Shown here: in pieces, positions 30,733 to 38,873 of the stretch
How the letters are laid out: each line of letters begins with the position of its first letter
How positions within the stretch are numbered: position 1 is the first letter of the stretch
Origin: Succinivibrio sp.
GTDB taxonomy: Bacteria > Pseudomonadota > Gammaproteobacteria > Enterobacterales > Succinivibrionaceae
Length of the DNA stretch: 38,873 nt
Direction of reading: 5' to 3'
Assembly: GCA_017469335.1 (NCBI GenBank)
Contig: JAFUGP010000184.1
Coordinates: 1-38,873 of the forward strand
Made by a program: the position numbers and the translations under genes
The notes under the pieces: model-generated
Databases searched by the model: none
What the model was told of the DNA's origin: nothing
The model's input: the letters and a program-made list of their open reading frames with translations, nothing else

Positions 30733-31584
30733 ATGGCTCTGGCAAGATTCTCTTGCCGACACGGCTATTCAAAAACAAAGATGCGAGCAAAAATGCAGAT
30801 GCAAGAGCAAACAACCGATCCCACCAGGTTCAAAGGGGCGCTGGCGGTCGTAAAGTTAAGCGGCAAGGCCTTAGCTGATGAGGAGCGTCTGGTGGCCTTG
30901 TTTAAGAGCCTCAAGGATGCCCCGGTGGTATTTGTTCACGGCGGAGGCGTGGAAGTGGACGAGCTCTTCTTAAAGCTGCACCTGGAAGTAAAAAAGCAGG
31001 ACGGTCTCAGGGTAAGTCCCAAGGAGCAGATCCCCTATATCAGCGCCGCGCTGTGCGGCATGTGCAACAAGCGTCTGCAGTCCCTGGCCCTGAGCGCCGG
31101 GCATAAGGCCTTAGGTCTTCTGTGCTCCGACGGCGGGAGCCTGATGGTAAGTCAGCTTGACCCAAAACTAGGGCAGGTTGGGGCGGTGGAGTGCGGGCAG
31201 GGTGCGTTTCTTAATACCCTGCTGCAGGAGGGCTTTACACCGCTGCTGGCCACGCTGTGCTTTGATCCGCAGGGGATTATGTATAATGTTAACGCCGACG
31301 ATGCCGCCCTGGGGGTGGCCCGCACTTTGGGCGCTCCCTTGTACTACATCTCCGATGTGCCGGGTGTGCTCAACGCCCAAGGAGAGCTTATTCCCACCCT
31401 CGATGAGCACAGCGCGCACGCGCTGATTGCCGACGGTACCATCGCGGGGGGCATGGTGGTCAAGGTCAAAAGCGCCTTACAGGCGGCCTCGCTGCTTAAA
31501 AGGCGGGTGTGCATCGCCTCTTACAAGGAGCAGGACCTGGGCGCTAAGATTCTTAAGCAAAGCCCCGTAGGCACGGTATTTTAG
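30733..31584 (+). CDS. argB: Acetylglutamate kinase
   Basis: ArgB phosphorylates N-acetylglutamate, second step of arginine synthesis. The amino-acid kinase fold is clear: VVKLSGKAL, VFVHGGGVEVDEL, KQDGLRVSPKEQ, MYNVNADDAALGVARTLGA, YISDVPGVL and AGGMVVKVKSAL. The length fits after allowing for the N-terminus. The homologous core begins at about residue 36; I give the outermost ATG, but in-frame ATGs at 30781, 30793 and 30799 are equally or more likely, and none has a clear Shine-Dalgarno. It is followed closely by argA and argD. Confidence 0.92.
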   Translation: MALARFSCRHGYSKTKMRAKMQMQEQTTDPTRFKGALAVVKLSGKALADEERLVALFKSLKDAPVVFVHGGGVEVDELFLKLHLEVKKQDGLRVSPKEQIPYISAALCGMCNKRLQSLALSAGHKALGLLCSDGGSLMVSQLDPKLGQVGAVECGQGAFLNTLLQEGFTPLLATLCFDPQGIMYNVNADDAALGVARTLGAPLYYISDVPGVLNAQGELIPTLDEHSAHALIADGTIAGGMVVKVKSALQAASLLKRRVCIASYKEQDLGAKILKQSPVGTVF

Positions 31585-31602
31585 AGCGAGACAGGCGGAA
31601 AA

Positions 31603-32289
31603 TTGGATAAGAACAAGGCCGAGCGCAGCAAGGCAGACAAAGAGACCTCCTTTGTAGTCTTGGACAGCATCAAGGACAGCACGGTAAGCGAACTTTACGA
31701 GCGGGCTCAGGATATGTACGCCCGCGGGCTCATCACTGCCCAGGACGTGCGCGATTTCTACCGGGCGGTAGTCTACGTCAACCGCATCTTCATCAAGCAG
31801 GACAATCCCAGGTTTTTTATCCGCCAGGCCACCCTGGAGGATGTGGACGCGCTCATGGACATGGTAAGTTACTGGGCCGCTCACGGCCAGAACCTGCCGC
31901 GCAAGCGCAACGAGATTGTGCGCGACATTCAGACCTATGCTGTCTGCATCAAGGATGCCCAGGTGGTGGGCTGTGCCTGCCTGTATGTCTATGACTCGGG
32001 GTTGGCCGAGATCCGCTCCCTGGGTGTTTCGCCTACGGTGCAGCGTCAGGGTCAGGGGCGGGCCATCGTGGAGTTCCTGCTCAAAAGAGCCCGGCGCATG
32101 TTCATCAACCGCGTGTTCGTGCTCACCCGCAGCCCGGAGTTCTTTGCGCGGGTGGGCTTTACCCTCACCACCAAGGAAGCGCTGCCCGAGAAGATTTTAA
32201 AGGACTGCGACAATTGTCCCAAGCGCGAGAACTGCGATGAAATCGCCTATATCTGCAATCTCGACCAAATACCCGTGCGTACGGAATAA
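31603..32289 (+). CDS. argA: N-acetylglutamate synthase, short GNAT type
   Basis: This enzyme acetylates glutamate with acetyl-CoA, the first step of the pathway. The GNAT domain occupies about residues 67-190 (FFIRQATLEDVDAL; EIRSLGVSPTVQRQGQGRAI with the acetyl-CoA loop QRQGQGRA). The C-terminal KDCDNCPKRENCDEIAY is characteristic of short N-acetylglutamate synthases. Unlike classical ArgA, there is no amino-acid-kinase domain; an unassigned helical N-terminus of about 65 residues precedes the GNAT. The start is TTG with a weak GGCGG. The location between argB and argD supports the role. Confidence 0.88.
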   Translation: MDKNKAERSKADKETSFVVLDSIKDSTVSELYERAQDMYARGLITAQDVRDFYRAVVYVNRIFIKQDNPRFFIRQATLEDVDALMDMVSYWAAHGQNLPRKRNEIVRDIQTYAVCIKDAQVVGCACLYVYDSGLAEIRSLGVSPTVQRQGQGRAIVEFLLKRARRMFINRVFVLTRSPEFFARVGFTLTTKEALPEKILKDCDNCPKRENCDEIAYICNLDQIPVRTE

Positions 32290-32341
32290 CTGAGCTCATC
32301 ATCAAGTGGAGAGCGGTGCCGTCAAGGCGCCGGTAAAGTCT

Positions 32342-33547
32342 ATGGAATTATCCCGCCAAACCTTTGATAAAGTGATGTTTCCCTGCTATCAGCCCTTTGA
32401 CATGATGCTCACGCACGGTCATGGCTCGTATGTGTATGACAGTGAGGAGAACCGTTATTTGGATCTCACCGGCGGCATCGCCGTCAACTGTCTGGGGCAC
32501 ACCCCCGACGAGGTGCAGGAAGTGATCAGAGAGCAGGCCTCCCGCTTAATTCACGTCAGTAACATCTTCACCAACAACAAGACGCTGGAGCTGGCGCAGC
32601 GCCTGACCGACGCCACCGGGTTTGAGCGGGTGTTTTTCGTCAACTCCGGTACCGAGGCCAACGAGGCGGCGCTGAAGCTCGCCCGCCGCGTGGCCTTTGA
32701 TGATTTCGGGGAGGAGAAAAACGAGATCATCGCCTTTGATCACTCCTTCCACGGCCGCACCTTTTTTGCCGTGTGCGTGGCCGGTCAGGATAAGTATTCC
32801 TCAGGTTTCGGGCCCAAACCCGGGGCCATCACCCATTTAAAGTACAACGACCTTGAGGCCATTGAGAGTCACATCAGCGATAAAACCTGCGCGGTCATCG
32901 TCGAGCCGGTGCAGGGTGAGGGCGGTATCATTCCCGCCGATCCGCTGTTCATGAAGCGTCTGCGCGCCTTATGCGACCAGCACCGGGCGCTGCTCATCTT
33001 CGATGAGGTGCAGACCGGGGTGGGACGCAGCGGCTCTTTGTACGCCTACATGCAGTGCCCGGTCAAACCGGACATTCTCACCACCGCCAAGGGCTTAGGC
33101 TCAGGGTTGCCCATCGGCGCGGTGTTAAGCTCCAGCGCCATCGCTGCCCATTTCGGCCCCGGCACCCACGGCTCCACCTTCGGGGGTAATGCGCTGGCCT
33201 GTGCGGTGGGCTGCTATGTGCTGCAGAAGGTGGGCAGCGAGAAATTCCTCTCCAAAGTGCGCGCAAAAGGCGAGTTGCTGCGTAATCTCCTCACAGACCT
33301 CGGGGAGCGCCACGGTGTGTTCGCGCAGGTGCGCGGGCAGGGACTGCTGCTAGGCTGCGTGCTCGCCAAACCCTACCAGGGCCAGAGCGCAAAGCTGCAG
33401 AAGCTGTGTTTCAAGCACGGTCTGCTTACCCTGGTGGCCGGGCCGGATGTGCTGAGACTGGCTCCTGCCTTAAACATCAAAAAGGCGCAGCTGCGCGAGG
33501 GGGCGGAGCTCCTGGAGCTGGCGCTGTTGGAGCTTAAAGAGGCCTGA
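32342..33547 (+). CDS. argD: Acetylornithine aminotransferase
   Basis: ArgD is a PLP-dependent class III aminotransferase that makes acetylornithine (and may serve lysine synthesis). It aligns with E. coli ArgD from SRQTFDKVMFPCYQ onward: GGIAVNCLGH, FFVNSGTEANEAALKLAR, FDHSFHGRT, VEPVQGEGG, FDEVQTGVGRSG, and PLP lysine at about 250 (TTAKGLGSG). I chose the ATG that gives an E. coli-like N-terminus; a GTG at 32306 would add 12 residues. Neither has a strong ribosome site. It closes the argB-argA-argD run. Confidence 0.94.
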   Translation: MELSRQTFDKVMFPCYQPFDMMLTHGHGSYVYDSEENRYLDLTGGIAVNCLGHTPDEVQEVIREQASRLIHVSNIFTNNKTLELAQRLTDATGFERVFFVNSGTEANEAALKLARRVAFDDFGEEKNEIIAFDHSFHGRTFFAVCVAGQDKYSSGFGPKPGAITHLKYNDLEAIESHISDKTCAVIVEPVQGEGGIIPADPLFMKRLRALCDQHRALLIFDEVQTGVGRSGSLYAYMQCPVKPDILTTAKGLGSGLPIGAVLSSSAIAAHFGPGTHGSTFGGNALACAVGCYVLQKVGSEKFLSKVRAKGELLRNLLTDLGERHGVFAQVRGQGLLLGCVLAKPYQGQSAKLQKLCFKHGLLTLVAGPDVLRLAPALNIKKAQLREGAELLELALLELKEA

Positions 33548-33673
33548 TCTCACGTACTGTTGCGATCGAGGTAAAAGATTTAACTTTTCAAGGCCTTTAT
33601 AAGGTCAACACCGTACGTGTGAGTGCCGATCTCCATGTTAGAATCAAGCCATGACTGACATATGGAGATTACA

Positions 33674-34684
33674 ATGATTAAAACCTTTCATGTGTTTTCT
33701 GCCGCAGTGGTGGCGGCAGGAACGGCGGCGGCGCTGACCTTCGGGCTAGGTTCCTTCTCTGAGGCTTACGCCGACAACACCTATACCATTGCCGGGGTGG
33801 GCAAACACGGCAGTCCTTGGTTCGTGCGTCACTTCAAGGGCGTGGCCAAGGGCGCGGAGGAAAACGGCATGAGCGCGGTCTACGCGGTGCCGCAGAACCC
33901 CACGCCTGAGGAACAGCTCAAGGTGGTGCAGGACTACGTGGATCAGGGTGTCAATGCCCTCTTGGTAGTGCCCAACAATGCTGAATCCTTAGAAGGAGTC
34001 TTCGAGCAGGCCCGTGCCAAGGGCATCGCCGTGGTAACCCAGGAGTCGCAGGGGCAGAAGAACGCCGACTATGACGTGGAACTGCTCGACAACACCAAGT
34101 TCGGCGAGCTCATGATTGACGATCTGGTCAAAAACGCCGCCCAGAAAAAAGGCTCCTACGCCATCTTCGTGGGCTCTCTGACCGTACCGGCGCACAACAT
34201 GTGGGCCGATGCCGCGGTGGCCCGGCAGAAGCAGGCCTATCCCGATCTCAAGTTCATCGACAAGTTCCCGGTCTCCGAGGATCGCAACGCCTCCAGGCAG
34301 ACGGCCTTGTCCTTAATCGATCAGTACCCCGATCTGCTCGGCATCATCTGTACCGGCTCGGAGGGCGCGCCGGGCGTGTCCATGGCGCTGCGCGAGAAAT
34401 CCCTGGATACCAGCAAATTCGTGCTCATCGGCGTGACCACCCCCAACGTGGCGCGCAAGACCTTAAAGGACGGCTACATGACGGAGGCGGTGCTGTGGGA
34501 TCCCGCCGAGGCCGCCCGGGTGCAGGCTTATGTGGCCAAGCTGGTGTTGGACGGCAAAAGTGATGAGATCAAGGAAGGCTTTGAGGTGCCGGGCTTTGGC
34601 AAGCCCGAGATCCGCGGCCGCGATCTCATCTTCAACATCCCGCTGGTCATCACCAAGGAAAACGTGGACAAATACCACTTCTAA
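33674..34684 (+). CDS. Periplasmic sugar/AI-2-type substrate-binding protein
   Basis: A 336-residue protein with a signal peptide ending near SEAYA-D (about residue 34) and the Peripla_BP_4 fold of ribose, rhamnose and AI-2 (LsrB) binding proteins: YTIAGVGKHGSPWFVRHFKG, ALLVVPNNAESL, VVTQESQGQ, IICTGSEGAPGVSMAL, VLWDPAEAARVQAY. The ligand cannot be told from sequence. GGAG 6 nt before this ATG chooses it over the ATG at 33662. No ABC permease or ATPase gene is adjacent, so it either serves a transporter encoded elsewhere or acts as a sensor protein. Confidence 0.85.
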   Translation: MIKTFHVFSAAVVAAGTAAALTFGLGSFSEAYADNTYTIAGVGKHGSPWFVRHFKGVAKGAEENGMSAVYAVPQNPTPEEQLKVVQDYVDQGVNALLVVPNNAESLEGVFEQARAKGIAVVTQESQGQKNADYDVELLDNTKFGELMIDDLVKNAAQKKGSYAIFVGSLTVPAHNMWADAAVARQKQAYPDLKFIDKFPVSEDRNASRQTALSLIDQYPDLLGIICTGSEGAPGVSMALREKSLDTSKFVLIGVTTPNVARKTLKDGYMTEAVLWDPAEAARVQAYVAKLVLDGKSDEIKEGFEVPGFGKPEIRGRDLIFNIPLVITKENVDKYHF

Positions 34685-34740
34685 GCGCGACCGGGGCGCC
34701 TGAGTGGGCGTCTTGAACACGTGCGTTCAAAAGCTTTCAG

Positions 34741-34762
34741 CCCGGGCAGGTCCCGGGTTTTT
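34741..34762 (+). terminator. Rho-independent terminator of the binding-protein gene
   Basis: CCCGGG, loop CAGGT, CCCGGG, five T. Confidence 0.85.
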
Positions 34763-34778
34763 GCTGGGGCTTTCGGAA

Positions 34779-34827
34779 GATTTTTGCTCCTTAACTGCTA
34801 AAAAAAGTAAGTTAGGGAGTAAAAATC
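34779..34827. repeat. 18-bp inverted repeat, unexplained
   Basis: GATTTTTGCTCCTTAACT pairs with AGTTAGGGAGTAAAAATC (two G-U pairs) around a 13-nt A-rich loop. No T run follows. Part of the right arm recurs near 11983. It could be a site, a leader hairpin or an element remnant. Confidence 0.6.
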
Positions 34828-34922
34828 CTGCGCTGACGGAGTACTGCAGGTTCAAGTGGTGAGAATGAATGGTGGATTGGTTGCTCTGGGATTGATGCTC
34901 TCAGTGCTCCTGAAGAGGCCCT

Positions 34923-36377
34923 ATGGAAAGAGCGCTTATGATTGGCAGAGAGGCAGAGCTTGCCTTATTGCAGCGCCGCCTCAACTCGCCTGTTTCTGAG
35001 TTTGTGGCCGTTTACGGCCGCCGCGGGGTGGGCAAGACCTACCTCGTACACCAGCTGCTCGGGGAGCGGCCGGATTTTGAGTATACCGGCAGTTGCCGGG
35101 CCGGCGCCCGGGTGCAACTTAAGCAGTTTCACGCCGCGCTGAAACGCCGCGGCGGAGGTGACACTAAAATCCCGCAGAGTTGGTTTGAGGCTTTTTCTGA
35201 GCTCAAACAATACCTCTTAGGCTTAGGCAAGGACAAGGTGGTAGTGTTCTTAGATGAACTGCCCTGGATGGCTACGGCCAAAAGCTCATTTAAGGCGGCG
35301 CTTGCCTACTTTTGGAATGGCTGGAACAGCAACAGGACTCTCCTCAAACTGGTGGCATGCGGCTCTTCGATCACCTGGATGACAGACAAATTGCTCGGCG
35401 ATCCCGGCGGTCTGTACGGCAGAGTCAGTCGCGCCATTTACCTGGCGCCCTTTACCCTGAGGGAGACCGAGCTTTATCTCAACGAGGTCAAAGGACTGCA
35501 CTATGGCCGCGAGCAGGTGCTGGAGTGCTACCTGAGTTTAGGCGGGATCCCCTATTATCTTGAGCAGCTTAAAGCAGGAAAGTCGCTTGAGCACAACCTT
35601 GGGGCGCTGTTTGGGACCGGGCACTCCCCGCTTGGGGAGGAATTTGAGTTTCTATACCGCAGCTTGTTCAGGAACAGTAACAAGTACCTAAAAGTGGTGG
35701 AGTATCTGGCCCGCAGCCTGTCAGGACGCAGCCGCGAGGAGATTGCCCGGGCGTGCCGGCTTACGGGAGGTGAGCTCAGCATCTTAGCTAAGCTGTGCAA
35801 GGAGGATTTCCTCAGAGCCTTTTTGGTGCCCTATAAAAAAGAGCGCGGTCGCATCTACCATTTGTGCGATCAGCTCTCGTTGTTTTACCTCAGCCAGGTC
35901 AAAGCTGAGAGGAGCAGCGCCGCTAATTTCCGGATGTCGATCTCACAGAGCGATCCTAAGGAGGCCTGGGCTGACTATGCCTTCACGCAGGTGTGCCTGC
36001 AGCATCTGCCTCAGATCAGGCAGGCACTGGGCATTACCGGTGTGCTAAGCAAGGTCTATGCCTGGTCGGTACCGGCACCAAAAGATGAGACTGGCAGCGT
36101 GAGCAGCGCCACGCAACCGGCTCTCATCATCGACAGAGCCGATTCGGTGATGAATTTTTGTGAAATGAAGTACTCTCATGATGAATACGGCATTGATACC
36201 GCCTCTGAGCGCAGCTTGCGAGAGCGGATGGCACAGTTCAGGCGGTCGGTGTCCGGCAAAAAGACCGTGCGCTGCACCTTGATCACGCCTTACGGAGTCA
36301 GACAGGATGAGCACAGCGCTTTGGTGGCCGCTCAGGTACTGCTCGATGATCTTTTCTGCGAAGTTAAGCCCCTATGA
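34923..36377 (+). CDS. AAA ATPase with C-terminal PD-(D/E)XK-like domain (ATPase_2/DUF234 type)
   Basis: A 484-residue protein of the 'archaeal ATPase' group. Walker A is GRRGVGKT at 32-39, Walker B VVVFLDELPW near 105; the sensor segment reads LVACGSSITWM and the lid GRVSRAIYLAPFTLRETELYL. A winged-helix region follows (EIARACRLTGGELSILAKL). The C-terminus has a nuclease-like D...E-x-K pattern (LIIDRADSVMNFCEMKYS). Members occur in mobile and defence contexts; the substrate is unknown. AGAGG precedes the ATG; a second ATG at 34941 lacks a site. Confidence 0.83.
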   Translation: MERALMIGREAELALLQRRLNSPVSEFVAVYGRRGVGKTYLVHQLLGERPDFEYTGSCRAGARVQLKQFHAALKRRGGGDTKIPQSWFEAFSELKQYLLGLGKDKVVVFLDELPWMATAKSSFKAALAYFWNGWNSNRTLLKLVACGSSITWMTDKLLGDPGGLYGRVSRAIYLAPFTLRETELYLNEVKGLHYGREQVLECYLSLGGIPYYLEQLKAGKSLEHNLGALFGTGHSPLGEEFEFLYRSLFRNSNKYLKVVEYLARSLSGRSREEIARACRLTGGELSILAKLCKEDFLRAFLVPYKKERGRIYHLCDQLSLFYLSQVKAERSSAANFRMSISQSDPKEAWADYAFTQVCLQHLPQIRQALGITGVLSKVYAWSVPAPKDETGSVSSATQPALIIDRADSVMNFCEMKYSHDEYGIDTASERSLRERMAQFRRSVSGKKTVRCTLITPYGVRQDEHSALVAAQVLLDDLFCEVKPL

Positions 36378-36554
36378 TGAGGGCAACGCTGTTGTGCTCA
36401 ATAGTCAGCGCCGCAGTGGGGCGAAAACAGCCCGGAGTCTGCCATGTCAAGGAGCCCACCCGGGACAGCAGAAGAATGACAGCAGGGCAGTCTGCGGGCC
36501 TTACGGCGGGGGGCTTGGTTACAGAAGCATTTTATAGCCGGACTGCCTGAAAAG

Positions 36555-37016
36555 ATGTACGGAGCAACGATTTTTCACGGTTCCAACGCTGAAGTGGCCA
36601 TGCCACGTCTGCCGCAGCACGGGCAGTACCGCGACTTTGGCTACGGCTTTTACTGCACCCACGACGAACAAAGCTCCCGGCGCCGGGCGCTTACCCGCCG
36701 GGGATCTTCGGTATTAAACAGTTATACCTACAGCGAAAATCCTCAGCTCAAGCTTAAAATCTTCTCTGAGATGACGGACGAATGGCTGGATTTTGTGGCC
36801 GCCTGCCGCCTGGGTACCCCTCACCGGTTCGATGTGGTGGCAGGTCCTATGGCTGATGATCAGATCTGGAACTATGTGGAGGCGCTCCTCGCAGGCAGGA
36901 TAAGCAGGGCTGCTTTTTGGGAATTGGCCAAATTCAATCATCCCACCCATCAGCTGGCCTTCTGCACTGAACTCTCCTTGCAGACTCTGTCCTTCACAGG
37001 GAGCGTTGCTCTATGA
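36555..37016 (+). CDS. DUF3990 protein, ADP-ribosyltransferase-like (putative toxin)
   Basis: A 153-residue protein with the DUF3990 hallmark TIFHGSNAEVAMPRL...RDFGYGFYCTHDEQ and later RFDVVAGPMADDQ and FHNPTHQ-like (FNHPTHQLAFCTE). DUF3990 belongs to the ART superfamily and occurs with DUF3791 genes in likely toxin-antitoxin pairs. The HG, FGYGFY and TxxDEQ segments suggest a working NAD-binding fold; activity is not shown. It overlaps the next gene by 4 nt (ATGA). Its ribosome site is weak. Confidence 0.75.
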   Translation: MYGATIFHGSNAEVAMPRLPQHGQYRDFGYGFYCTHDEQSSRRRALTRRGSSVLNSYTYSENPQLKLKIFSEMTDEWLDFVAACRLGTPHRFDVVAGPMADDQIWNYVEALLAGRISRAAFWELAKFNHPTHQLAFCTELSLQTLSFTGSVAL

Positions 37017-37483
37017 AAAACAAATACTTTCCCGAAGAAGAGATCCAGGAAGATGATCTGTATTTTCTCTGCTATATGATTGAACGGGTAGCCCGTCAAC
37101 TGCACCAGAAAAACCGCTATGTGGTCAATGCCCTGGGGCAGGATGCCCTGTACCATCTGCTCAGTGTGGCGCAGGTGCTGCACAGTGCCAACCCCTTGCA
37201 GGTAGAGCAGGACTGGATCGCCGATTATAAGTTGCAGCACGGTGATTTTGATTTCACGGTCGTGGACCGTACTTTGGCCACGAGAATACCTACCGCCTTG
37301 GAAATGGGGGATGTCTATCGCCGGTTGATCGTGGATACCTTAGGCTTTCGGGAGAATTACGTGGAGGGGATCCTGCGCGTCTACAACGCTGAGATCTGCG
37401 AGGTAATAGACAATTACAACTGCAGCGCCTTTTATGAGCCGCGCTATCTCATCGCCAGAGCCTACCAGGAGGGCGGATTTTAG
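37013..37483 (+). CDS. DUF3791-like protein (putative antitoxin)
   Basis: A 156-residue acidic protein translationally coupled to the DUF3990 gene. The first half (YFLCYMIERVARQLHQKNRYVVNAL...LYHLLSVAQVLHS) has the DUF3791 pattern. The second half (DVYRRLIVDTLGFRENYVEGILRVYNAEICEVIDNYNC) may be a related helical unit, making the protein about twice the usual DUF3791 length. Antitoxin function is inferred from context. Confidence 0.65.
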   Translation: MKNKYFPEEEIQEDDLYFLCYMIERVARQLHQKNRYVVNALGQDALYHLLSVAQVLHSANPLQVEQDWIADYKLQHGDFDFTVVDRTLATRIPTALEMGDVYRRLIVDTLGFRENYVEGILRVYNAEICEVIDNYNCSAFYEPRYLIARAYQEGGF

Positions 37484-37797
37484 GGGGGTGATCCGAAAAA
37501 TTGGGTGCTGCCCGACGGCCTGGTGCAGAGAGCGGCATATTTCCATGCCACGGAGATGAGTGCGGTCATAATGGGTAAACCCGGAGCCGCAATTTAAGCG
37601 TGGCACGCGGGGCTGAGTCTGGCGCTTGCCAAGGCCTGGGCGTATCCTCTGATCTGGCAGGGCCGGGGGATGCTCTCTGCCAACCCAGGTGAACGGCAGC
37701 CTGAGTTAGGGCTTGGGCAGGGACAGGGCGTGAAAAAGGCCGCGGTTTTAGATAAAACCGCTCTGCCGGAGGATTGAGAGAGTAAGGAGCGATGTTT
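37484..37797. other. Intergenic region with one perfect hairpin
   Basis: No gene is seen. GCGGTTTT-AGAT-AAAACCGC at 37742-37761 is a perfect 8-bp stem; no T run follows. It lies in the leader of the zinc-ribbon gene. Confidence 0.4.
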
Positions 37798-38010
37798 ATG
37801 CACGGAACGGATAAATGTGATAAGTGCGGCAGCACGGATCTCTATGAGACCAAACATCTGCCGCCCCCGCCTGATGCCGGGGTGTTTACCAGGTTGTTTG
37901 CGGCAGTGCGCGGCAGCGGTATTGGCAGTGCTCCGCGCTCGCGCTGGGGCCGGGTGTACGTGGTATGCCGCAACTGCGGGCATGTGTGCTCGGTGATGCA
38001 GGTCATGTGA
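37798..38010 (+). CDS. Small zinc-ribbon-like protein
   Basis: A 70-residue protein with two C-x2-C knuckles (CDKCGS near the start, CRNCGH near the end) separated by a Pro/Arg-rich loop, forming a zinc ribbon. AAGGAG is 8 nt before this ATG but only 2 nt before another in-frame ATG at 37792, so I prefer this one. No specific role can be assigned. Confidence 0.6.
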   Translation: MHGTDKCDKCGSTDLYETKHLPPPPDAGVFTRLFAAVRGSGIGSAPRSRWGRVYVVCRNCGHVCSVMQVM

Positions 38011-38183
38011 GATTGAATAACTGTCACTCAGAGCTAAGTGACGACCTGCCTTCGTATTGCTCAAGCTTGACTGCAGGATCAGGGACAGCCTGGACAGGGC
38101 AGGTGCCACCGGGCTCTGTTCTCGCCTTGGCAGCATAATGCGTTAGAATAAAAGCAGAGCCTTAAACTTACGGAGGATCTGCC

Positions 38184-38873
38184 ATGGGCGTACCCATTCT
38201 GAGTAAAGAGGAAATATTCCGCCTGCCGCAGGGCACTACCGGTTTTCCGCAGATGAAGCTGCGCCATAAAATCTATGTTGACAAAACCGCTTTGATATAC
38301 GACATCGCAGGCGGTGATGCTCCCTGCTTTCTCTCAAGGCCCAAACGCTTTGGCAAGTCACTTTTGGTTTCAACCCTGGAGTCTTTGTTCTCCCAAGGTC
38401 TGAAGGACTTTGAGGGCCTGGCCATCGAAAAGCTCTGGCATGAGGATAGGACCTACAAGGTCGTGCATCTGGATTTCTCGCTTTACGCCGACATGAGTGT
38501 AGAGGATCTCAAACTCTACTTAAGCCGCGATCTGGCCGATCTACTCTCTGCATTCAAAACCGTGTCCGTTCTGGACGAGCTGGGGCGTCCTACTCAACCG
38601 GGAGCCCTGCTCAATCAGATTTGCGCCAATGACGCCGTGCCGGTCTCCTCTTTGGTACTGCTGGTCGATGAATACGATGCTCCCATCACTCATCACCTGG
38701 ATGATCCCGTCATGAGGGAGGCGATTGTGGGCGTCATCAACGGCTTTTTCGCGGCCGTAAAGAAATGCCAGATCTGTTTTCGCTTCATCTTTGTCACCGG
38801 CATCACCAGGATTGCCCACGTCAGTCTGTTCTCGGTCTTCAACAACCTCAAAGAGCTGACGCTCTCCGGTGAC
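38184..38873 (+). CDS. AAA-ATPase-like / PD-(D/E)XK family protein, 3' end outside window
   Basis: Open to the right edge, 230 codons. YVDKTALIYDI, Walker A variant RPKRFGKS at 52-59 and Walker B LVLLVDEYDAP near 155-165 place it in the AAA-ATPase_like family, followed by the conserved FVTGITRIAHVSLFSVFNNL. GGAGG lies about 7 nt before the ATG. It is a paralogue of the gene at the left edge but clearly diverged: its first 25 residues are different and typical of the FPQMKLR-type subgroup. Confidence 0.88.
   Translation, partial: MGVPILSKEEIFRLPQGTTGFPQMKLRHKIYVDKTALIYDIAGGDAPCFLSRPKRFGKSLLVSTLESLFSQGLKDFEGLAIEKLWHEDRTYKVVHLDFSLYADMSVEDLKLYLSRDLADLLSAFKTVSVLDELGRPTQPGALLNQICANDAVPVSSLVLLVDEYDAPITHHLDDPVMREAIVGVINGFFAAVKKCQICFRFIFVTGITRIAHVSLFSVFNNLKELTLSGD

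Overview
The window looks like a chromosomal segment of a host-associated anaerobic gammaproteobacterium, most likely of the Succinivibrionaceae (Aeromonadales). Gammaproteobacterial gene pairs are kept: proQ-prc and pyrD-zapC, with pepN and a DUF2835 gene just before pyrD. Rubrerythrin and several Rpn-type and AAA-ATPase-like genes fit a gut anaerobe. The species call is inference; no rRNA is present.

Layout. 1-1202: left-truncated AAA-ATPase-like gene (minus) with a 24-codon remnant of a second copy. 1592-4782: proQ-prc. 4871-8754: pepN, DUF2835, pyrD. 9367-9921: zapC. 10011-12167: 2.1 kb without a convincing gene except two tRNA-Pro genes (minus), with several plus-strand terminators lacking an assigned gene. 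12168-13912: rubrerythrin and a convergent SEC-C protein, separated by three CRP-like palindromes and a terminator. 14447-22709: a five-gene signalling cluster. 22875-24401: an Rpn-family nuclease and a small protein matching only its C-terminus. 24665-28067: dolP, an unknown 560-residue protein, mepA. 28171-33547: argC, argB, argA and argD, with a second Rpn-type gene on the opposite strand between argC and argB. 33674-34684: a sugar/AI-2-type binding protein without transporter genes. 34923-38873: defence/mobile-type genes (ATPase with C-terminal nuclease motif, DUF3990-DUF3791 pair, small zinc ribbon, a right-truncated AAA-ATPase-like gene).

The most interesting system is 14447-22709. It encodes a hybrid histidine kinase whose phospho-sites all appear lost, a CheY-like regulator, a receiver-HD-GYP c-di-GMP phosphodiesterase, a membrane-anchored PnrA/BMP-type binding protein, and an intact hybrid kinase (HisKA, ATPase, receiver, Hpt). 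The two kinases share a recognisable periplasmic segment. The last three genes overlap by 8 nt each. I infer a binding-protein-triggered phosphorelay that lowers c-di-GMP and is modulated by a pseudokinase partner.

The second theme is Rpn biology. The Rpn gene at 22875 has a well-formed internal Shine-Dalgarno and in-frame ATG that would yield its C-terminal segment alone, and the next gene is a free-standing relative of that segment. This resembles the intragenic antitoxins described for E. coli Rpn proteins.
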